From Paenibacillus sp. 1781tsa1 (lineage in GTDB: Bacteria > Bacillota > Bacilli > Paenibacillales > Paenibacillaceae), in the NCBI RefSeq assembly GCF_024159265.1, contig NZ_JAMYWY010000001.1, forward strand, positions 3,038,001-3,102,000: 64,000 bases of DNA, written 5' to 3'. Position 1 is the stretch's first letter; each line of letters opens with the position of its first letter. Shown here one piece after another: positions 52,730 to 61,884 of the stretch. A program made the position numbers and the translations under genes. The notes beneath the pieces were generated by a model, which did not search any database, was not told the origin of the DNA, and was given only the letters and a program-made list of their open reading frames with translations.

Positions 52730-55700
52730 TTGATAAAGATTAATCGGTTACGCAAGCCCATCTCCATGGGGCTCTCGCTTCTCCTTGCATTTTCGATCAT
52801 TCATCCGGTTTCAGCTGAAAACTCCACATCATCCAAATTGGATATGAAATCTGGACTTGCCAAAGTTTCGGAGTCGAAAGTAAACGCCAAGTTGACCAAA
52901 GAATTTGAAGGTAGTGAATATGTTACCTATCTGGTGAAAATGAAGGAACAGGTGGATACAGCAGCAGTCTCCAAGCAGGCCCTCGAAAAGGCGACCATCG
53001 CCAAACAAACGGCTTCAGCCACAAAGCTGTCCGTTCGGAATTCAGTCGTCAGCTCTCTGCGAGAAACGGCCTCACGTACACAATATCCATTGGAAACTTA
53101 TCTGGAAAAGGAAGTTGACCTGGGCAAGGTCAAAGAATATAAAAGCTATTTTATTGTCAATTCACTGGCAGTAACGAGTACCAAAGAAGTCATGGAACAG
53201 ATTGCGCTGCTGCCTGAGGTAGAGAAAATTCTGCCGAATGAGACACGATACTTACAGAAAGCCGAAGTGAGTAAAGAACCGGCGAGTGCGGCACCAGCCA
53301 AAGATGCTGTCCAAACGCCAGATAAAGACGCTTCAGTTGGAGTCAAAGATAAAGAGCCTGCTGCAAAGGACAAGCTTGCAACAGAGAACGTGGAATGGAA
53401 CCTGGATTACATCAATGCGCCAGCCGTGTGGGATCGGGGCATCGATGGAACAGGGATTGTCGTTGCCAATCTCGACAGCGGTGTGGACTATACCCACCCT
53501 GCACTTCGCAGTAAATGGCGGGGACTAGATGCTTCGGGCAATATTGTTGATCCCGAACTGAGCTGGTATGATCCGCACAGTAATGCTTCACTTCCTGCGG
53601 ACGGAGACGGGCATGGTACACACACGATGGGTACGATGGTTGGCTCCGAAGCAGATGGCACCAACCAGATTGGGGTTGCTCCTGGTGCAAAGTGGATTGG
53701 TGTACGAATATTCAATCCGGAAACAACAGATGCCATTATTCTGGATGGCGGACAATGGTTGATTGCTCCGGTGGATGCGGAAGGTAATCTGCACCCTGAA
53801 CTTGCACCGGATGTCGTCAACAATTCATGGGGCGGAGGTGCAGGACTGGATGAATGGTTCCGGCCGATGGTGCAAGCCTGGCGTGATGCTCAGATTTTCC
53901 CGGAATTCTCTGCAGGAAATGTGAGACTGGGTAACCCGGGCGGACCTGGTTCTGTTGCTAACCCGGCCAACTATCCTGAAAGTTTTGCTACAGGAGCAAC
54001 GGATATCAACGGAAATCTGGCTTCGTTCTCCCTGCTGGGCCCATCCCCGTATGGTGAGATCAAACCGGAAGTATCTGCCCCTGGTGTAAATATTCGTTCA
54101 GCAGTTCCGGGTGGTGTCTATGAGGGAGGCTGGAACGGAACGTCGATGGCAGGCCCGCATACCACTGCACTTGCTGCACTCCTGCTTCAGGCCAACCATT
54201 CCCTTACGGTGGATCAGCTGGAGCAGATCATTACAGATACGGCCACACCGAGAACAGACAGTCAGTATCCAACATCTCCTAATAACGGCTACGGTCACGG
54301 CATTATTAATGCGCTTGATGCGGTGGGTTCTGTACTCGAAGGAATCGGCACAGTATCAGGCAGAGTCGTTACAGCCGGAGATGATCTGGAAGAGCCGGTA
54401 CTGGAACACACGCCTGTCAATTCAGCCTTTACAGGCATTGATATTCCATTAACGGCTCATGTGACAGATAACGTCGCGGTAGTCTCCGTCGAGGCTTTTG
54501 CCAAAACGACAGGTACCAACCAGTACGTCTATCTGCCGATGAATCGGATTACCGGAGATAGCAAAGATGGTACGTACACAGCAACCATTCCTGCCTTTCT
54601 AATTGAGCCACAAGGTGTGGAGTATTATATCCGCGTGAATGACTATGGCAATAACGGATTCGATAGTCAGGTATACAAGGTGGCTGTCTCCAATGGTGTT
54701 CAACCCGGATATCTTCAGGATTTTGAAGAAGATCAGCTGGGCTTCACCACTGGCGGTACGGGAAGTACATGGGTATGGGGAGCACCAAGCAGTGGTCCTG
54801 GAAGTGCATACTCCGGTGACAAGGTGATTGCAACCAACCTGCAAGGGACTTATCTGGCGAATAGTAACGCATATCTGCTTGCGCCACCAATTGATCTCAC
54901 CGAGAGTCCAGAAGGTGCGTTAGTATCTTTCAAACACTGGTATGATCTGGAGAATAACATCGACTTTGGCAAGGTATATATCGCTTCCGAGGACAGCGAC
55001 TATGTGTTCGAAGAGTTGTTAAGCTTCACGGGTACGGGTGGTGACTGGAAGAAACAATATATTGACCTACGCGAATACGCGGGACAGCAGGTATTTATTA
55101 AATTTAATCTGACCAGTGATAACTCGGTGCAAAAGGCTGGTTGGTACATCGATGATTTCGCAGTTGAAGAATTGGATGAACTTGCACCAGGAGCTCCTGC
55201 GGGATTGACTGCAACCGCTGATATTCTGGGCAACGTAGCCTTGAGCTGGACTGGACCGAGCGATGAGGATCTCGAATCCTATATCGTATATCGCTCCACA
55301 ACAGCAGGTACAGGTTATGAATCCATTGGAAGTACAACAGGAACAACGTTTACGGATACAGCTACAGTTACGGATTCGACCTATTACTATACCGTTGCGG
55401 CACTAGATTATAGTGGCAATGAAAGCGACAAGTCGAATGAGGTCTCCATTACCGTGGAAGTGCCTGAGGATATCTACATCGATCACTTCGACGGCAGTGA
55501 TGATAATGGCTGGACTCATTCGGGAACCAAAGATGAGTGGGAACGTGGAATTCCGGTAACGGGACCTGCCAGCGCGGTTTCTCCGCCAAATGTCTGGGCG
55601 ACTGATCTCGACAATACGTACGAAAATGGCTCCAACTATTCGCTCGTATCTCCGGTCATTGATTTGACTGATGTGTCCGAAGGAACACTCACGTTTAATC

Positions 55701-57979
55701 ATTGGTACGAGATTGAGAGTGGATACGATTATGGATATGTGGAAGTCACCAAAGATGGTGGCACAACATGGTCCGAACTTGGCAAATTCTCACATAGTAC
55801 AAACGGTAAACAATGGACACCGGTATTTTATGACCTGGAGGCACTTACCGGCAATGAAGTACAATTCCGGTTCCGTCTGACCTCAGACAACAGTGTTGTG
55901 AAGACAGGCTGGTTCATTGATGATTTCCGGGTACTGGGTGTTGCTGCGGAGACAGTAACCGAGGACAGTGCGGTTGTACTTAACAGTGACAAACCGAAAC
56001 CGTCCTATGATAACCCATGGTACAAAATTTCGCGGACAGACAAAGCGGAATTTAACAAAACGAAACAGCAACAACCGGAAGTTGAAAAACCAGGAACAGG
56101 TTCGGTTAATCCGCAAAGCCTGCCTGCAAGTGCAACGGTTACCGTATTGGAAACCGGACGTTCGGTAAAGACGGATTCGGCTACAGGCAAGTATAGCTTC
56201 ACACACGTAGCAGGGGATTACACGTTAAAAGCTGAGGCATATGGATATTATCCTCGAACTCAGCAGGTAACGATCACCGATGGCAGTGGAGCCAAAGCCA
56301 ACTTTAATCTGGAAGCAATCCCGCATGGACAGATTGAAGGTGTAGTAACGGATGAGCGGACAGGACAACCATTGGCTGATGCTTCCGTTCTCGTGGTGGA
56401 AGATGCCAATGTAGGTGAAGTTCGCACGGGTTCAGATGGCAGCTTCGTTATTCAGGTATTAGAAGGAAGCTACACTCTATCCATCCGGGCGGCTGATTAT
56501 TACAGTAAAACCGTCACTGTGACTGTACCTGGTAATGGTACGGCAGAGGCGAATGTTGCCTTGAAGCCGTTCATCGGTTTCCCTGGAGAAATTGCTTATG
56601 ATGATGGAACAGCAGAGAACGCACGAGCTTTTAACGCTGCGGATAATGCTTGGGCAGTTCGAATGACACCAGAGCTGGAGACCGCTCAACTGACAGGTGC
56701 ATCGTTCCGATTCTGGAACACCGAATGGCCTGTACCTGGAGGCACAGCGTTCCAATATGCAGTATATGATGCATCGGGTGCGGGCGGAGCTCCGGGACGA
56801 CAACTGGCTGGACCATTTGACGGTACTGCACTTCGTAACGATCAATGGACAACTGTTGAATTCCCGGAACCAGTCATTGTAACGGGTGATTTCTATATCG
56901 TATATGTACAGAGTTTAGCTGGAACTAGTGCTCCGGGACTCGCTACCGATGAGGATGGTCCAAATGCAGGTCGAAGCTGGCAGCGAGTAGGTGGAGCGTG
57001 GAGCACTTCACCTGCAGAAGAAGGCAACTACATGATTCGTGCAGTTGTGAGATATCCGGTAAATGCACCTGTGCTCACAGCACCTGCGAACACGTATACG
57101 AATCAATCAACATTCACCGTGTCGGGAACGTCTCCGGCATCCGGCGCTCAGATCAAGTTTTACAACGGCAAAGATCTCGCTGGCACTACAACTGTTGCAA
57201 ATGGGAAGTTCTCATACGGTGTGAAACTCCGTTCTGGCATCAATGCGATTACTGCCGAGGCAGTGGTGGACGGAAAAACAACCGACCGTTCACTGCCGGT
57301 TGTCATCATTTTGGATCAGACCAAACCGCAGTTGACCATTGTTACGCCAACTCAAGGAGATCGCATCAATGCGGAAGTTGTTCACGTAACGGGTAATGTC
57401 GTGGAACAATTCCTCGATAAGTTGACTGTTAACGGACAAACCGTACAAGTGGGCAAAGACAGAAGCTTCAGTCATCGCGTATTGGTTAACGAAGGCGAGA
57501 ACACGATTACCATTACAGCAACCGATCTCGCTGGCAACAAAACAACGGTAACCCGCACCGTATACGTGGAAACGGCGTTGCCAGAACTTACGAATATTAC
57601 GCCAGCTGAGGATGTTCGCATCACATCAGGAGAAAGTGTCACCGTATCTTTTGACAGTAAACCTGGTCTGCAAGCATCTTTCCGGATTCAGTTACCGCTG
57701 AATCTGAATGCCCAAGGGGCAGGAGAGATTCCATTAGTGGAGACTGAACCGGGTCGTTACACGGGTACGTACACAACACCTTCATCCCTTGTTCTTGAGG
57801 GGGGAGTCATTGTGATTCGCGCTCAGGATGCAGCAGGCAACAAAGTAGAGGCGGAAGCAGCTGGACGATTGTTCGTCAGTGCAGCACAAGAACAATCCGT
57901 TCCAGAACCAGATTCGAGCCCAGCGGAGACGGAATCGAATGAATCTAGTCCACCGTCTGTTGAGGGTCTGCAACCTTAA
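52730..57979 (+). CDS. Very large secreted subtilisin-like protease (bacillopeptidase F-like)
   Basis: 1749 aa. A signal peptide ends near residue 29 (PVSA-EN), then an I9-type propeptide (about 50-175). The S8 domain has Asp249 (VANLDSGVDY), His295 (DGHGTHTMG), oxyanion Asn397 (SAGN) and Ser472 (NGTSMAGPH). Beyond it lie a jelly-roll (MAM/immune-inhibitor-like) domain (about 657-815), a fibronectin III domain (about 820-912), a second jelly-roll (913-1068) and two carboxypeptidase-regulatory-like domains (1128-1280). A bacillopeptidase-type domain (1282-1443), three Ig-like modules (1446-1710) and a disordered acidic tail without LPXTG or SLH complete it. TTG start nine bases after AAAAGGAG. 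It is likely released to the medium to degrade proteins. Confidence 0.93.
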   Translation: MIKINRLRKPISMGLSLLLAFSIIHPVSAENSTSSKLDMKSGLAKVSESKVNAKLTKEFEGSEYVTYLVKMKEQVDTAAVSKQALEKATIAKQTASATKLSVRNSVVSSLRETASRTQYPLETYLEKEVDLGKVKEYKSYFIVNSLAVTSTKEVMEQIALLPEVEKILPNETRYLQKAEVSKEPASAAPAKDAVQTPDKDASVGVKDKEPAAKDKLATENVEWNLDYINAPAVWDRGIDGTGIVVANLDSGVDYTHPALRSKWRGLDASGNIVDPELSWYDPHSNASLPADGDGHGTHTMGTMVGSEADGTNQIGVAPGAKWIGVRIFNPETTDAIILDGGQWLIAPVDAEGNLHPELAPDVVNNSWGGGAGLDEWFRPMVQAWRDAQIFPEFSAGNVRLGNPGGPGSVANPANYPESFATGATDINGNLASFSLLGPSPYGEIKPEVSAPGVNIRSAVPGGVYEGGWNGTSMAGPHTTALAALLLQANHSLTVDQLEQIITDTATPRTDSQYPTSPNNGYGHGIINALDAVGSVLEGIGTVSGRVVTAGDDLEEPVLEHTPVNSAFTGIDIPLTAHVTDNVAVVSVEAFAKTTGTNQYVYLPMNRITGDSKDGTYTATIPAFLIEPQGVEYYIRVNDYGNNGFDSQVYKVAVSNGVQPGYLQDFEEDQLGFTTGGTGSTWVWGAPSSGPGSAYSGDKVIATNLQGTYLANSNAYLLAPPIDLTESPEGALVSFKHWYDLENNIDFGKVYIASEDSDYVFEELLSFTGTGGDWKKQYIDLREYAGQQVFIKFNLTSDNSVQKAGWYIDDFAVEELDELAPGAPAGLTATADILGNVALSWTGPSDEDLESYIVYRSTTAGTGYESIGSTTGTTFTDTATVTDSTYYYTVAALDYSGNESDKSNEVSITVEVPEDIYIDHFDGSDDNGWTHSGTKDEWERGIPVTGPASAVSPPNVWATDLDNTYENGSNYSLVSPVIDLTDVSEGTLTFNHWYEIESGYDYGYVEVTKDGGTTWSELGKFSHSTNGKQWTPVFYDLEALTGNEVQFRFRLTSDNSVVKTGWFIDDFRVLGVAAETVTEDSAVVLNSDKPKPSYDNPWYKISRTDKAEFNKTKQQQPEVEKPGTGSVNPQSLPASATVTVLETGRSVKTDSATGKYSFTHVAGDYTLKAEAYGYYPRTQQVTITDGSGAKANFNLEAIPHGQIEGVVTDERTGQPLADASVLVVEDANVGEVRTGSDGSFVIQVLEGSYTLSIRAADYYSKTVTVTVPGNGTAEANVALKPFIGFPGEIAYDDGTAENARAFNAADNAWAVRMTPELETAQLTGASFRFWNTEWPVPGGTAFQYAVYDASGAGGAPGRQLAGPFDGTALRNDQWTTVEFPEPVIVTGDFYIVYVQSLAGTSAPGLATDEDGPNAGRSWQRVGGAWSTSPAEEGNYMIRAVVRYPVNAPVLTAPANTYTNQSTFTVSGTSPASGAQIKFYNGKDLAGTTTVANGKFSYGVKLRSGINAITAEAVVDGKTTDRSLPVVIILDQTKPQLTIVTPTQGDRINAEVVHVTGNVVEQFLDKLTVNGQTVQVGKDRSFSHRVLVNEGENTITITATDLAGNKTTVTRTVYVETALPELTNITPAEDVRITSGESVTVSFDSKPGLQASFRIQLPLNLNAQGAGEIPLVETEPGRYTGTYTTPSSLVLEGGVIVIRAQDAAGNKVEAEAAGRLFVSAAQEQSVPEPDSSPAETESNESSPPSVEGLQP

Positions 57980-58029
57980 TTATCAAAGTATGACAGGGAT
58001 GATAACTGCGTTTTGACCATCTAAGCAAG

Positions 58030-58068
58030 AAGCCGATAAGCCGAGGTATCCGGGCTTGTCGGCTTTTT
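58030..58068 (+). terminator. Intrinsic terminator of the protease gene
   Basis: AAGCCGA-AAGCC pairs with GGCTT-TCGGCTT, followed by TTT. Confidence 0.85.
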
Positions 58069-58178
58069 GTACTATCCTCTTTTCATAGCTGAAGCCTAAG
58101 ATTAGTTCAACCAAAATGCATATACTGCATGGTTTGAAGCATTAGGAGCAACAAATACGATGACAGGAGGAGTGAACT

Positions 58179-58940
58179 GTGGGAGTTGATACAGTACAAC
58201 GATCCCAACCGCTACGAAGTAAATGGCTCAAAACCAAAATGTTGCTGAATAACTCGGCGATCAAACCATTTATCCCCGATACACAGCGATATAGTCAATC
58301 GAACCTGAAGTCCATGCTGGGGAAATATAGAATGGTATATATCAAACCTGAGATAGGCACCTTTGGAATGGGAGTCATTAAAGCTGAGATGGACAATCAT
58401 CATTTTGCCTACCAGATCCATCAAAAGCGTCTGACGTTCAACAGTTTCGAGTCGTTCCATCGAAGTCTGACCCATCTGGTTAAGCATAAGAGCTATCTCA
58501 TTCAGCGAGGTATTCATCTTTTGCAACATCACAACAGACGCTTTGATATACGGGTAATGGTCCAGTTGAATCCCGGGCAGAAATGGGAAGCGACGGGGGT
58601 CATCGGAAGACTGGGTCATCCGAAGAAAATCGTGACCAACTATCATAGTGGTGCCAAGCCAATGAGCATTCACACGTTGCTGAAATCCCATGCTTCTGAG
58701 AAGCGGATTAATGAATTGATCCAGGAGATGAACTGCTTGGGCATTGACATAGCTCGATACATGAGTAAGAAGTATACGCGGTTGAAGAGCATTGGGGTCG
58801 ATATCGGGCTTGATCGAAGTCTGACTCCATGGATTATTGAGGTGAATGCGAAGCCAGATCCCTATATATTCAATCAGTTAAAGGACAAGACGATGTATCG
58901 TAAGGTGATTCGATATTATCGTCAGTCCACCAACAAATGA
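58179..58940 (+). CDS. YheC/YheD family endospore coat-associated ATP-grasp protein
   Basis: 253 aa ATP-grasp protein. The start SKWLKTKMLLNNSAIKPFIP and LKSMLGKYRMVYIKPEIGTFG, the middle RFDIRVMVQLNPGQKW and the metal-binding end WIIEVNAKPDPY (Glu and Asn) follow the YheC/YheD pattern of proteins found on Bacillus spore coats; the ligation they catalyse is unknown. GTG start after AGGAGGAGTG. Single gene with terminator. It fits the spore-related genes to its left. Confidence 0.92.
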   Translation: MGVDTVQRSQPLRSKWLKTKMLLNNSAIKPFIPDTQRYSQSNLKSMLGKYRMVYIKPEIGTFGMGVIKAEMDNHHFAYQIHQKRLTFNSFESFHRSLTHLVKHKSYLIQRGIHLLQHHNRRFDIRVMVQLNPGQKWEATGVIGRLGHPKKIVTNYHSGAKPMSIHTLLKSHASEKRINELIQEMNCLGIDIARYMSKKYTRLKSIGVDIGLDRSLTPWIIEVNAKPDPYIFNQLKDKTMYRKVIRYYRQSTNK

Positions 58941-58953
58941 AGTGACGAATAAT

Positions 58954-58986
58954 AACCGTCCTGGTTCATAACCAGAACGGTTATTT
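58954..58986 (+). terminator. Intrinsic terminator of the YheC/D-like gene
   Basis: AACCGT-CTGGTT-cat-AACCAG-ACGGTT followed by ATTT. Weak T-run. Confidence 0.7.
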
Positions 58987-59099
58987 ACATAGAAAGCCCA
59001 GACAAGCTATCTATTTCTCCTTTCTTCACATTAATGATATAACATGATATATTAGGATGTAGAACATGAGAAGTATGGGTATTTATGGAGGTGTTTGTA

Positions 59100-60263
59100 T
59101 TGGGGAAAGACTCGGCATCCAAGCCGATGTATGAACAGATCTTTGAATCTTTGCGCGAACGGATACAGCTTCATCAATATCAAGTGGGTGAGCGTGTTCC
59201 TTCAGAGAAGGAATTATGTGATGAATTCGGAGTGAGCCGGATTACAACTAAAAAAGCGCTTGAGATGCTGGCGAGTGAACAATTAATTGTTCGTCAGCCG
59301 GGACGGGGTTCTTTTGTAGCCGACACAGCAGATGTGTTACAAGAAAGACCTAACAGATCTGCTCCGCGTGCTGCGGTTAAAGATCCGGAGAAGAAGCTGC
59401 TCATTGGTCTGGTCATTACCAACTTCAGTGATATGTATGGTACAGAACTGTTATATGGCATGGAAGAAGCTTCACGAGAACATGATTGTTTTCTCGTACT
59501 TAGACGATCCTTCGGGATTCCCGAGCAGGAGGAACGCAGCATTCAGGAACTGCTGGAACTGGGTGTGGACGGATTGATTATTTTCCCGGCACAGGGTGAA
59601 TATTTCAGTGATGAGATTCTTAAACTGGTCGTGAACAAATTCCCGTTTGTCTTGATTGACCGGTATCTGAAAGGCATTCCAGCTTCTTCGGTAAGTACGG
59701 ATAACGTAGGCGCGGCGAGAGAAGGGATGAATTATCTGTTCCACCTTGGTCATCGACACATCGCTTTTCTGACACAGCCTCCGGCGAACACCACACCGAT
59801 TGAAGAACGAATTGAAGGGATTATTGAGGCACATCATGATCAAGGTGTACTGGTGAACAGGGAATTGTGGTTAGAATCTTTTCTTTCGACATTGCCTAGT
59901 GTGTTCGATCCTCAAGTCGAGATCCGCGATGTGGAGACACTGGTGGAACATTTACAGAAATACCCGCAGATTACTGCACTCTTTGCTGCGGAGTACCATA
60001 TTGCTTTGCTTGCAGAACAGGCAGCCGATCAGCTTGGTCTGAGGATTCCGGAAGATTTGTCCATCATTTGTTTTGATAGTCCAAACGCTGCCGAAGGAAG
60101 CCGTGTAACACATATGCGACAGAGCCAGTTTGATATGGGGAAACAGGCATTCGAGATGGTGCTTCAAAGTATGCAGAACAACGAAATGGCAGTGAACAGA
60201 GTTGTTTTGCCTGCGCGCTTGGTGAAGGGGAAATCAACGAGTACGCTGAAACAAAAGGGTTAA
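59100..60263 (+). CDS. GntR/LacI-hybrid regulator (AraR-like)
   Basis: 387 aa. Residues about 8-75 are a GntR-type winged helix (MYEQIFESLRERI, then RVPSEKELCDEFGVSRITTK and GRGSFVAD). From about 100 a LacI-type sugar-sensing domain follows (LLIGLVITNFSDMYG to the end), as in AraR. The start is TTG 59100, six bases after ATGGAGGTG; the ATG at 59085 is part of that site. It precedes the GH125/transporter genes and is likely their repressor. Confidence 0.92.
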   Translation: MGKDSASKPMYEQIFESLRERIQLHQYQVGERVPSEKELCDEFGVSRITTKKALEMLASEQLIVRQPGRGSFVADTADVLQERPNRSAPRAAVKDPEKKLLIGLVITNFSDMYGTELLYGMEEASREHDCFLVLRRSFGIPEQEERSIQELLELGVDGLIIFPAQGEYFSDEILKLVVNKFPFVLIDRYLKGIPASSVSTDNVGAAREGMNYLFHLGHRHIAFLTQPPANTTPIEERIEGIIEAHHDQGVLVNRELWLESFLSTLPSVFDPQVEIRDVETLVEHLQKYPQITALFAAEYHIALLAEQAADQLGLRIPEDLSIICFDSPNAAEGSRVTHMRQSQFDMGKQAFEMVLQSMQNNEMAVNRVVLPARLVKGKSTSTLKQKG

Positions 60264-60295
60264 TTTTAGCGGTCTTATATTCATTGGGTTCAATC

Positions 60296-60325
60296 AGAGA
60301 CTTCGTGGAAACGAGGTCTCTTTTT
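60296..60325 (+). terminator. Intrinsic terminator of the GntR-type gene
   Basis: AGAGAC-TCGT-ggaa-ACGA-GTCTCT followed by TTTT. Confidence 0.85.
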
Positions 60326-60415
60326 GGTGTGAATAAAAAGGGAAACATCACTTTGATTGGTATATTATTTAAAACCGATAAATTAAAATAACATGCTAAT
60401 ATACAAATAAATATA

Positions 60416-60460
60416 TTGACATAACATTATATTCGTTTTAGGATGATGAAAGCGGTTAAT
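60416..60460 (+). promoter_or_regulatory. Promoter and candidate cre site of the mannoside operon
   Basis: A perfect -35 TTGACA (60416-60421) and TAGGAT (60439-60444) are spaced by 17 bases. TGAAAGCGGTTAAT (60447-60460), similar to the CcpA cre consensus, overlaps the expected start site near 60451, a usual position for catabolite repression. Confidence 0.6.
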
Positions 60461-60486
60461 AAACTGGATTACATAAGGAGGACAAC

Positions 60487-61788
60487 ATGCTGACACCCAG
60501 AGAAGATCAAGACATTTCCCCCTCGATATACGACATGATTGATCGGGTTAACAAACGTATGCCGGATTATCCGGAACTTAACCAAATGTTCAAAAACTGT
60601 TTTACCAATACGATGGCGACCACAATTCAGCGCAAAGAAGATGGAACAACTTTTGTGATTACGGGAGATATCCCTGCCATGTGGTTACGTGATTCTGCTG
60701 CTCAGGTCAGACCTTATCTGGTTCTCGCTTCAGAGGATGAAGATATCGCTGATATGATCGCTGGACTGGTTCAACGGCAACTGAATTATATTCTTCTGGA
60801 CCCTTATGCAAACGCTTTTAATGAGACGGAGAGTGGGAAAGGACATCAGGAAGATCTGACGCAGATGAATGATTGGATCTGGGAACGGAAGTATGAGATT
60901 GACTCTCTGGCTTATCCGATTCAGCTCAGTTATCTCTTGTGGAAGAACACGGGCAGAACAACACAATTCAATGACACGTTCCGCAAAGCAGCCCAGATTA
61001 TCATGCAATTATGGCAAGTGGAACAGCATCATGAGACGAAATCACCTTACACGTTCCAACGTCTGGATGCTCCCGAAACCGATACGCTCTGCCGAGATGG
61101 ACGAGGTACTGAAACAGCCTACACAGGCATGACCTGGTCGGGATTCCGTCCCAGCGATGATCGCTGTGAATATGGTTATCTGATTCCATCCAATATGTTC
61201 GCTGTTGTGGCGCTTCGATATCTACAGGAAATTGCTGAAACTGTATTCGAGGATGAAACGCTGGCAGCGACTGCTCAGCAGTTGGAAGATCAGATCAACA
61301 AAGGCATTCAGGATTATGGCACTGTCGAACATCCAGAATATGGAACCATACATGCATATGAAACCGATGGGAAAGGCAATTACAATCTGATGGATGATGC
61401 CAATGTGCCGAGCCTGCTGTCTTTACCTTATCTCGGATACGTGGATGAGAACGACGAGGTGTATCAAAATACGCGCCGTTTCATTCTATCCTCGCATAAC
61501 CCGTATTTTTATGAGGGTACAGCAGCTGCTGGAATTGGAAGTCCGCATACACCGGAAGGATACATCTGGCATATCGCTTTATCGATGCAGGGGCTAACTA
61601 CAGAGGATCGCCACGAAAAACTGCGATTGCTCCAGCTCATCCAACAAACGGATGCGGGCACCGGATTGACCCATGAAGGCTTTTCGGCTAACAATCCACA
61701 TGAATATACACGTCCATGGTTTTCATGGTCCAACATGCTCTTTAGTGAACTGATGATGGATTATTGCGGATTCCGCGTAGAGAAATAG
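60487..61788 (+). CDS. GH125 exo-alpha-1,6-mannosidase
   Basis: 433 aa cytosolic glycosidase. The family signature GDIPAMWLRDSAAQVRPY lies near residue 60, with RDGRGTETAYTGMTWSGFRPSDD and FSANNPHEYTRPWFSWSNML further on. GH125 enzymes are metal-independent exo-alpha-1,6-mannosidases that trim mannose from N-glycan- or mannan-derived fragments. ATG 60487 after AAGGAGGACAAC. It is followed by a sugar-binding protein and permease, which supports import of a mannosyl oligosaccharide. Confidence 0.95.
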   Translation: MLTPREDQDISPSIYDMIDRVNKRMPDYPELNQMFKNCFTNTMATTIQRKEDGTTFVITGDIPAMWLRDSAAQVRPYLVLASEDEDIADMIAGLVQRQLNYILLDPYANAFNETESGKGHQEDLTQMNDWIWERKYEIDSLAYPIQLSYLLWKNTGRTTQFNDTFRKAAQIIMQLWQVEQHHETKSPYTFQRLDAPETDTLCRDGRGTETAYTGMTWSGFRPSDDRCEYGYLIPSNMFAVVALRYLQEIAETVFEDETLAATAQQLEDQINKGIQDYGTVEHPEYGTIHAYETDGKGNYNLMDDANVPSLLSLPYLGYVDENDEVYQNTRRFILSSHNPYFYEGTAAAGIGSPHTPEGYIWHIALSMQGLTTEDRHEKLRLLQLIQQTDAGTGLTHEGFSANNPHEYTRPWFSWSNMLFSELMMDYCGFRVEK

Positions 61789-61884
61789 GATTGCGTACAG
61801 AAATAGATAGGAAAGCAAGAGAGAACCTGCGAGTACATCATAACGTTCGGAGTTCGTCGAATTCCGACAAGAGGAGAGCGAACC

